This document shows, one piece after another, positions 55,656 through 64,000 of a stretch of 64,000 nt of DNA. How positions within the stretch are numbered: the stretch's first letter is position 1; each line of letters opens with the position of its first letter. The stretch is from Denticeps clupeoides (taxonomy: Eukaryota > Chordata > Actinopteri > Clupeiformes > Denticipitidae), in NCBI RefSeq assembly GCF_900700375.1, contig NC_041712.1:16501280-16565279 (forward strand), read 5' to 3'. Below the pieces are notes generated by a model that made no database searches, was not told where the DNA came from, and saw nothing but the letters and a program-made list of their open reading frames with translations. The position numbers and the translations under genes are program-made.

Positions 55656-56137
55656 TAGTACAGGCCAAAAGTTTGGTCACACCTTCTCATTCAATGTGTT
55701 TTCTTTATTTTCATAACCATTTTCATTGGTAGATCTCACTGAAGGCATCAAAATTATGAATGAACACATGTGGAGTTATATAATTAACAAAAAGTGGAGA
55801 CCTGGTCTCCACAGTCACCGGACCTGAACCCAGTCGAGATGGTTCGGGGTGAGCTGGACTGCAAAGGGGCCAACAAGTGCTAAACACCTCTGGGAACTCC
55901 TTCAAGACTGTTGGAAAACAATTTCAAAGCAGTGTGCAAAGCAGTAATCAGAGCAAAGGGCGGCTATTTTGAAGAAACTAAAATATAAAACATGTTTGCA
56001 GTTATTTCACCTTTTTTTTGTTATGTACATAACTCCACATGTGTTCATTCATAGTTTTGATGCCTTCAGTGAGAATCTACCAATGTAAATGGTGATGAAA
56101 ATAAAGATATGTGTCCAAATTTTTGGCCTGTACTGTA
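55656..56137. mobile_element. Tc1-like element D
   Basis: Same family as elements A-C, with both inverted ends (GTACAGGCCAAAAGTTTGG and GGCCTGTACTGTA). The transposase remnant here is on the plus strand (GAGCTGGACTGCAAAGGGGC). It lies at the 3' side of zcchc10, far from the crtam array, which shows that the family is dispersed. Confidence 0.85.
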
Positions 56138-56559
56138 TATTACACATCGTGTACATATAGTACAGTACATATATATATATAATAGTTATATATAATAAAA
56201 ATGATTTAAAAAAAATAAAAATAATAAAAATGTCGAAATGCTAACGCCGCGCTGGCCCGGGGGGGGGGACGGACGTTTGGTGCGACGTGCACGCCATCTC
56301 TCCACACGACGCGCACGAATTTTATTCCGCGTCCGCCGTCTCGGGCACGCGCAGCGGGGAACGTCACGGCCTCTCCTCGTACGGACGGAGCGTCGGTCAC
56401 GTGACCGAGTTTGGGACTTGAAATCCAGCACCCAGTTGGCTGCCGCTGTCGACCCTCTTCATGTGTTCTTGGTGGTTTTGTTGGGCGAAAAACTGACAGA
56501 CAAAACAATGGGACGCGCACGCCACATAACTTCGTGGCTCACGTAGGCAGGGCAGGTCG

Positions 56560-56706
56560 AGCCCCCTTTGACGCCGGTGTCTTTTAAAGAATTTTATTAG
56601 CGGCTGTTGACAGAATCTCCAGGCGTCAGCCGATAAACTGGGAAAAAAAGACAAAGAGAAAGGATTTCCAATAGCTAGAATGGTTTGGGCCTAGAAGAAG
56701 ACCAGA
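56560..56706 (+). other. candidate non-coding first exon, possibly aff4
   Basis: This CpG-rich segment ends at a strong donor (CCAGAG|GTAAGC at 56707) and has no long frame. In human, AFF4 lies immediately downstream of ZCCHC10 on the same strand and has a long first intron. The position fits, but no AFF4 coding sequence is present, so the gene identity is inference from synteny alone. Confidence 0.3.
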
Positions 56707-57974
56707 GGTAAGCGGACTGAAGCCATGTTCACATTTACAATATGTCAGCAGTTCGTATACATTTTAATTTCTGTCGGATGCAAAAACGCGTAAGACGGAA
56801 TTGGGGAAATAACGAAACGCCTGCGGAATTTCTTTGCACCTCAGCTCCACGATTGTCCTTTCCGACAGCGGCGCATCATAGCTCGCCAGCTAAAGCAGCT
56901 AATTGTTGCGTTAGCAAAAAATATATAATTTATTCGTAATTAAGCACAATGGAAAACGTGACGCGGAAATGTTGATTTAAAAAAAAAATAAATCTTTAGG
57001 TTGTAATCATGACCATCGTCTGCCTATTTAACGTAGCTACTGGACTGCTAACCTTGTGAAGCTAGCTGGGTCGCAGCAGCCTTGCGTGCTATGCTAGTCT
57101 TAAACGATAAAAAATGTAATAATGTATGTAACAAGCTGGCCAGTAGCTGATCTTTGTTGGGTCTTAGATTCGTATCCGAGGTAGTAATGTGCCTTGTGCT
57201 GTTTGGGGGAGGGAAATAAAAACCAGATGCTCTAATGTCCTTGTTTTCTCGTTCCACCCCACCTCTTGCTACACAAGAAACCTACCTGCTGAAGGTAGCA
57301 GCTAAGGTAGCCGGCCGCTAAGGAGCGTAGCCGGCCCTGTTCACAATTAAACCCGCGCGTGTGTGAATGCGGAGTTGGCGAAACGTGATTTGGCGTCTGG
57401 CAAACTCGGAGCTTGGCAATTCCTGGTTAGCCATTTTGTTCTTTGCCGGCCAGATGCCTGGTTCCACGGTGTGGTATGCGGGAGTTAGCTAGTTAGCTAC
57501 GGAAGAGGAACGTGTTGTTCGCTTTTTGTGATATTTGGTACCTTCTTTTGACGCCCGGGTCCACCTCTTTTTCTTTGAGTACCGAAAGTAATTCTTTTTT
57601 TCTTCTGTATTTAACGCCGTAAAGCTTGTTACCAAATAATGTCACCAAGGCAATAATATGCTACCTGCCTATTTATGTCAGCAGTATCGCAGCAGGCTTT
57701 GGTCAGTTTGACGTTCGAATCGATTTTTTTAATTATTATTTATTATTATTATGTTTTTTTTTTTTTTTTTTTTTATTATTATAAAAGTAACCAAACAGAA
57801 CCCTTTTCGCCGCGTGAAGCTGCCACGGGTCTTCGTAGACCCCGCGAGGTTTTCTTCACAACGCGTTACAACACAATTAAACATTATTTGTAAAAGCCCG
57901 GCTTCGCGTGGCTTTTATTAATGGCTCCTCGCAGGACCGCGGAACGTTTCTTTAACGTTTGTTTAAAAACCTGT

Positions 57975-58193
57975 GCGGCCGCCGGAGGCCATCTTAAGGG
58001 AGGAGGAGGGGGGAGGTCGTGGCGGTGCTGAGAGTTTAGTTTGCTGCATAATTACCCAGTTCAGTGGTGCACGGTGTCTAGTTTGCCCTCGTCATGTTTT
58101 GCTGGCACAGGCGGCGCACTTACCCAGGCGGAGAGCGAGTGACCCGCAGAGCCGAATGGGACTCGGTCACGTAACAGAGGAGCCATGGCAGGT
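57975..58193 (+). other. second candidate first exon with YY1-type initiator
   Basis: CpG-rich sequence starting at GAGGCCATCTTAAG, a YY1 site of the kind found at start sites, and ending at GCCATGGCAG|GTAGCT. It could be an alternative first exon of the same downstream gene, carrying a near-perfect Kozak ATG two codons before the donor. No continuation exon could be found. Confidence 0.3.
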
Positions 58194-58958
58194 AGCTCCA
58201 TTGCAGCGGCGTTCTTTTGCGTGCGTGTGTTTGGTACTTTTTTAAAAAAAAAAAATTGAATTCAATTCAGGCGTCTTGATTGATTGATTTGTTTCTTGTT
58301 TGCACGGTGAATCCGGTGCTATGTTACATTTTCAAAAACAGGAAGTACCTCCTGTTCCTTGTAACTGTCGTTTTGAAGAAAGCCAGCTGTCTTGATTGAC
58401 CTTGAAGGTAGTGATTGCGCCGATCAGAAATAAACGTAATAATTCATGTTCTGCGGAATAATATATACAGCCTGGTGGGTGAGTGTTGGCACCCCGTAAT
58501 GTCGCTTTGGTGGCCAAATTTCATGAGCCTGTATCCAAGCCTGAAATGAACAAACGGGTGTCCTGAATGACTGGGATGGAGTCCAGCTTTCTGTGGCTTG
58601 TTTCATCCACACATAATGTCAAATTATTACTTCCAGCGAACATCTCTGGAAGCAGTTGTCGAGCAAGTCCGCATACTTCAGTTTATTAAAAGCACCTAAT
58701 TGTTAATTTATTTTTTCTTGGTTCCTGGAATGCGTTGCTGTCATGTATATCTGTTCCATTTAATTCCATTGTTTTGTATATTTAGTGTTATGAGTGATCT
58801 TGACTGTGTGGTGTAGGAATCTCCTATAAAGTACTCTAGGTGTCGACACATGTGATGGCATTTGGACTCTACGGTCTGTTTCTATTTTTGTTTGTCCCGT
58901 AGATACGGTGTGCCCAAAAATAACATTTTAACTTTTGAAGTAGGTGCAGGCGGCAGGG

Positions 58959-60814
58959 TAGGGCTGGTCAAAATGGCCCCTGATCACGATTAGATTTTTC
59001 AATCAATTTTTGAATCACTATTCCTTCTGATATTGCCAAACTGAAGTCGAAGACACGGGAGATAATAAACAGTTTGTTAACGTGGAAAACCATGACTATC
59101 GCTGCCCTCCTCTGCTCAGATTTCAGCCGTTTTGCTCTTTGCTACCTTTATGCAGTGAACTACATGTCAAGTGGTACTGCAGCCGCATGTCTCCATTTAA
59201 AAGTAATAATAATGTGGTGAGCTTTTGCCGAACCGGGAGGAAGAAGTGCTCACCACTCATTCTAGCTGGGGGGGAAAAAACATTTTATTTGTACAAGCTG
59301 GTAGGTGGAGTCCACAGTACAACACACCCACTTTTTGGTCACTGACCAATGAGAATGTGGCTGCTTTTATTCTCTGGCACTGAACGATGGAGACCTTTCT
59401 TAACAACCCACCTACACTAAACTGTGTATTAGAGGTTTGAGCATTCACTGGTCTCACGATTCAATTACGATTATCAATGCCTCTATCGATGCATTGCAAT
59501 CCATCCCATAATGTCCCAAAATACAAGCGTTAAGTTCTTGTACACCTGTGTGGATGCTACATTTAGCTACGTTTAGTCTGCTCTTAGCTTGTAACAGTTG
59601 TATATACTGGTAGTTCTCCTTTTAAATGCTCACCTTTCGCTCCATGCTTAACCAGAGGTTCCTACACTACACAAATCAAACCCATTACAACCTGATGCCA
59701 CAAATGGCTGGTTCAGACGTCCTGAACACAGACCATTTTTCTGCTCATTGGAGAAACCTAAAGCTACGTTCAGAACAAATCATTGTGGTTTTCTAAACTC
59801 CCGGTAAGAATATAATGTTGTGTTGTAGATCACTGGATACTCAGAGACTGTTAAGATCAGCCTTTTCTCCATTCCTGCTTTGTGTCTGTGTTTTGAAGTG
59901 GCAGAAAGAACACTCACCCGCTTGGATTCTCTGGAGCCACAGTCACTACCAGCACTCCATGCTATATATATATCCCCATGTAACACATATTTACATTCAA
60001 ACCGCTTATTTCCTCACACAGTTCTTTTTCACTCATAGTCTAGCATTTGTAGTGTGCACAAAGCATTAGGGCTGCAACAACGAATTGATAAAATTTGATT
60101 ACTAAAAGAGTCTGCAACAAATTTCATAATCAATTTGTTGTGTCTTGTGTCACAGACATTTGATTATTAAAAAAAATAAAAATAGTTGAGCGTGGACGGA
60201 AGTGAACACATTTGGTCTTTCTCGCGCACTGATGCCTGCAGAGTTTGACGCCTCATAGACAGGGCGGAGGTAGAGGAAAGAACAAAGGGAGTGAGAGAGA
60301 GTAAGTGAGTGTCAGTGTGACCGTTTGTGAGTGTGTGCAGTGTCTGCAGTGTAGTATAGAGGACAAGTTCTGACATTCAAACATTGTATTCTATTTTATA
60401 TATATATAAATTATTTATTGTTCTGGCAGCTGAGGTGGCACTATGTTTGGCAGATGTAAATCATACATGTTTTTTTTTCTATTAGTCCATTTCTTCTTTT
60501 AAAAAAAAAAAATCAGATTCTCTGATTTTAACAATAATAAAACAAATAATCGACAAATTAATTATTAAAATGATCATTAGTAGCAGCCCTACAAAGCATG
60601 CTGGTGCAGTCAATAATTTTGGGCTTTAAATGGGTTCAGGTAGTCAGACCTGTCTGGCTCGAGCCTTGTCAGGCCAAACTTTTAAGATTACAGTACTAAT
60701 ATAAATATACACACAAAAGATGCTAATTTATGCCATTTTTATTGTGATCGTGAAAAAGAGAGCGCTAAATTTTAGCACAGTCATTGATCAAGATCATATA
60801 ATTGCCCAACACTA
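58959..60814. mobile_element. hAT-like non-autonomous element (outer)
   Basis: The ends match as imperfect inverted repeats (TAGGGCTGGTCAA at the left; TTGCCCAACACTA, complement TAGTGTTGGGCAA, at the right). They are bracketed by near-identical 8-bp repeats CGGCAGGG and CTGCAGGG, the target-duplication length of hAT transposons. No transposase is seen. It contains a younger hAT MITE. Confidence 0.5.
60067..60591. mobile_element. hAT MITE (inner), 525 bp
   Basis: Perfect terminal inverted repeats TAGGGCTGC...GCAGCCCTA with a perfect 8-bp target duplication CAAAGCAT at 60059-60066 and 60592-60599. It is non-autonomous, with no coding sequence. Confidence 0.9.
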
Positions 60815-63101
60815 CTGCAGGGGTTAAGAAGTCATCTGATGGAGCTGTGTAATACAGCTGGCTTCCATTTTCTGCTCAGGAGGAAGTTGATTTGGGTGAA
60901 AATTTATGTTAATGCTTTTATGTTTTGTGGGTGAAAGGCGTACTGCTAAATTCATGACTAATTGATTTGCTTCCATTTATCTAAAATATATAATATTTAT
61001 TGATGTGCTTTCACAAAAATATCTAAATGCAAGACTGGCGTTCTACAAATCAGTTGGTTTATAAAGTTTTCCTGCCCTCTCATTGAAATGAGATGAGTGC
61101 GAGGACTGCTTAACAGCCAGGATGGCACAGGTCATAGTGAGCCTTGGTTCATACTCTGCTCACATATTATGGTTTCAGTCTGGCCCTTTTCCTGTTCAGG
61201 GGTGGTTTTCATTTAATTTGCCAATGCACTTTGTGCCAGTTTTTTGTGGCTTGTAAAACCTGGACAGATCCGCAATGAAATTAAGTACAAGTATGTAACA
61301 ATATATTAATGCATTTAAATACAAATTAAAATTTTATTTGTCATGTACACAGTCATTGACATACTTACATAAATACATTAAGATGACTTGTTACTATTGT
61401 GTTACTACTACACAGTCCATAGATACTGATTGGAACTGGCAATCTCATTGATCAGTAGCTGTTTTCTGGCATGCACTGCAAACTTTCAATCTAAACATTA
61501 CCTAGAGGAACAACCATTCAGAATGCGGATATCTGGGTCAGTCTGGCCAAATATTAAATGGGCACAGCAAAATTCATGCAAGTTCAGTCTGCATTTTTTT
61601 TGTGTGTGTAATTATATATAAATTACACACACACACAAAATGTAATTTTGGAATCCCAGCAAGCCATTGGGTGTCACCCTAAGGTGCAGTGTTAGTCTCC
61701 TGTTGTGTGGCACATGCATAAAAAGGAAAGTCTGGACAATTTCCAGACCTGGTACTCCACTTGAGTTCAAGGGAGAAACCAGCTCATGACTCTTAAAAAG
61801 TTTTCTGATGCCTCCAGTAATTACTTTCTGGGGAGTTTTCTGCATTTTCTGTTGCAGTGGAGAGTAGGGAGAGTAATGATGCTAAATTTGCAATTGGGAG
61901 ATTCTCTGTAAAATGAAACCTAAATGCTAAAAAAAAAAACTTGAATATTTGCAATTTTACTTGACCTAAAACATCATTGAATTTTGCAAACACGAATGTT
62001 TTGCAGACATTTGAAACGCTGTTAGACTATTTTACGCATTTCAATGAAATTCAGAGCAAATTATCATAACTCAGACATTTAAAGTTCAGTTTATATATGT
62101 TATTGAATAGTGCATCAGGCTTAATTAAAATATTCATTCAATGCACAACATTTTAACTCTTACTACTGGCTATCATGCGTTAAACTTAAATATGTTAAAC
62201 CTCTCTGCCCCGTGCCTCACATGGCAATTTTTCAAACTACATTTATGGCTTTTGTCATAACTTTACATTGAACTATCTGGTAGTAAAGCACGACTACTCC
62301 TACATACGTTAGTTATGGGGATAAATTAAGTGAACTAAAATTAACTTGTGTTATGTTGAGAATATTTCATGTCCTATTTCATGTATATTTAGCCTGTATT
62401 ATTACATTATAACATTTCATATGGACCTATTTTTTTTTTTATAACATATTCAGTTACATAAAGACATATGAGCAATTTGGTTAAATGTTTAATGTCAAAC
62501 CAAAACAAAATGCATCACATGCATATCAATGTATTGTCCACAAGGTTTTTGCTTTAGAATGGTCACGTTGCATCACAGTGCATTGCTGACACATCCTAGT
62601 GGTGTGTGCTGCTGTGTGAGTTACGTGACTTACTCCATTATTGTTAGTCACCTTGGTCTTTTTGAGTTTTTCTTTTTTTTTTTTTCTTTCCCCCACTCAA
62701 TTTTTGTAATATAGACAAATGCTCTCACTTTTCATAAAATATATAATGAAATATTTTTTTTCACTGATTAGGAATAAATATATACTCTAATAATTGAATC
62801 TTAATAGGGTGTAAATTCCTCTTAGAATATAGGATATTTTCCCCTCTTTAATCTGTTTTCTCTTTGTCTGTTTTTTGAAGTGTAGCTTCTAGTTGAAGAG
62901 GTTGCTCCACAGCAGCAGACATAAGTGGGGGAGGAAGCCTGTTTACTAGAACAGCACTTCTGGTTGGCTGCGCCTTCCTCACAACAGTGACATCACAAAA
63001 TCTGGGTGGCTTCCGAACGGCATAAAATAACATGTCCATATATGGGGGCGTCGTGGGCTGAGCCATGTTGATGTAAACGGGTATGCTGGAGATCCTGTGT
63101 C

Positions 63102-63104
<3 letters not shown>
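60815..63104. other. AT-rich intron-like DNA, no gene found
   Basis: Low-complexity and AT-rich, with short open frames lacking family features. It contains a LINE 3' tail at 61324-61420. It fits the long first intron of a gene starting at 56.5-58.2 kb. Confidence 0.45.
61324..61420 (-). mobile_element. LINE 3' tail fragment
   Basis: Minus-strand AATAAAATTTTAATTT tail and upstream sequence resembling the 3' end of the zpr1-intron LINE, more diverged than the copy at 48374. Confidence 0.55.

Positions 63105-63148
<44 letters not shown>
63105..63148. repeat. poly-T tract
   Basis: A 44-base T run, with further long T runs near 63215-63232 and 63285-63316. The rest of 63149-64000 has pyrimidine-rich stretches before AG (for example before 63366) but no exon I can support. 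Confidence 0.9.
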
Positions 63149-63283
63149 CCCTTCCTTCACTGCTCTTTTTCTGTACTTTCTGTAGCATTCTCATTAATTT
63201 GTAGCTGAGGTTTTCTTTTTTTTTTTTTTTTTCTTCTTCTCCCCTTCTGCTTGTGTAGGCTCATTTGTTAGTCATGGTATTTG

Positions 63284-63318
<35 letters not shown>

Positions 63319-64000
63319 TTTTTGCAAATGCTTTATGTAGGCACCAGTCCAGGCTTTTTCTTCTAGAACCCCCTGCAGCCTTCATCTATTGTCCTTAGAC
63401 CCTGCAATCCCCCCTCCCAACAGTCACACAGTGGTATCTTCCGCAAGTGAGCGTATCCTCCCTTCCCTAAGTCCGATTTCTCTCCACTCCAAGGAACTGC
63501 TGTGCTGCTGGTGTGAGAACAGGCGGTGGACACGGCTGCCATGTCTGGAAATGAAACTTCACAGTTAGTGTTTGGAATTGCGAAAGCGAAGCAGCGAGAC
63601 TGCTGAACTTCACCTCTCTCTATGTTCCTGTGCGTCGCTGATCCTGCTTATGGCCTCGTATGTAGGGTAAGCAGCTGCCATTGGGCTAACTTCTCTGCCA
63701 TGTTTTCTGTATGTAACCTGCATTGATTAATTTTCCCGAGTATAGTTTTGCGGCCTGGTTCAGTAAATCTTTACTTCCCTGATGTTTGCCTTCCATTTTC
63801 CCCATTGTTTCCTTTTTGATTGGTAAGAGGTAATGAAATGGGTGAGATATTAGTTACTCTCTGCCAAGTGATTCATGGGAATGTTGAGAGTAATAACCCA
63901 TTCATTAGATCAAACACATGCCAAAATGCGCAAGAGTGTGACCAGTACACTCTTATTCCTTATTTTTTTGTGACTCCAATGATACCCATCAGTGGTGATG

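Noticed and set aside
62848-63066. 72-aa minus-strand frame starting MAQPTTPPYMDMLFYA
   Set aside because: Not recognised, no clear flanking splice sites, and it begins next to a long poly-T tract; I cannot support it as a gene.
63366-63600. Possible aff4 exon near the right edge, including an ATG at 63541
   Set aside because: Acceptor-like pyrimidine runs are present, but the short frame (MSGNETSQLVFGIAKA) does not resemble the AFF4 start and has no clear donor.

Overview
This is a teleost-like nuclear window. The genes have many short introns with vertebrate splice sites. Fish-type tRNA SINEs, Tc1-like transposons, hAT MITEs and L2/Rex-type LINEs fill the introns. The neighbourhood resembles human 11q23-24 (JHY, CRTAM, HSPA8, ZPR1, H2A, HYOU1). 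At about 53 kb it changes to ZCCHC10, which in human lies on 5q31 next to AFF4.

Layout. 1-1.2 kb: first exon of jhy (-), running off the left edge. 1.8-5.5 kb: hspa8 copy A (-) with three intronic U14 snoRNAs. 6.4-22 kb: a crtam array (-) of two complete genes, separated and flanked by three related Tc1-like elements. The third Tc1-like element carries a nearly full-length LINE, and beyond it lies an orphan crtam signal-peptide exon. 22.8-26.9 kb: hspa8 copy B (+), with no U14. 27.6-31.7 kb: zpr1 (+) with a LINE in one intron. 32.5-33.6 kb: a divergent H2A/H2B pair. 36.5-40.0 kb: a zpld1-like ZP-domain gene (+), tail to tail with hyou1 (-, coding 41.2-50.5 kb), whose promoter at 52.0-52.4 kb has two ERSE-II sites. 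53.1-54.5 kb: zcchc10 (+). 56-64 kb: CpG-rich candidate first exons, probably of aff4, followed by intron-like, repeat-rich DNA without convincing coding sequence.

Function. The two hspa8 genes encode cytosolic Hsc70, and hyou1 encodes the large Hsp110-class Hsp70 relative of the ER. The crtam genes encode two-Ig-domain surface receptors with a PDZ-ligand tail. jhy is a cilia-related gene and has an RFX X-box. zpr1 is a zinc-finger eEF1A/SMN partner. The histones share one bidirectional promoter. For every complete gene I summed exon lengths and checked intron phases by hand; all close in frame (hspa8 A 649 aa, hspa8 B 650, crtam 424 and 422, zpr1 448, zpld1-like 415, hyou1 987, zcchc10 165).

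The most unusual signals are: near-identity of exons 5 and 6 between the two inverted hspa8 copies while neighbouring exons and introns differ; a perfect 150-bp copy of hspa8 B exon 9 in its own intron 2 between 70-bp direct repeats; and the crtam array, whose unit boundaries coincide with Tc1-like elements. I saw no clearly novel biological system.
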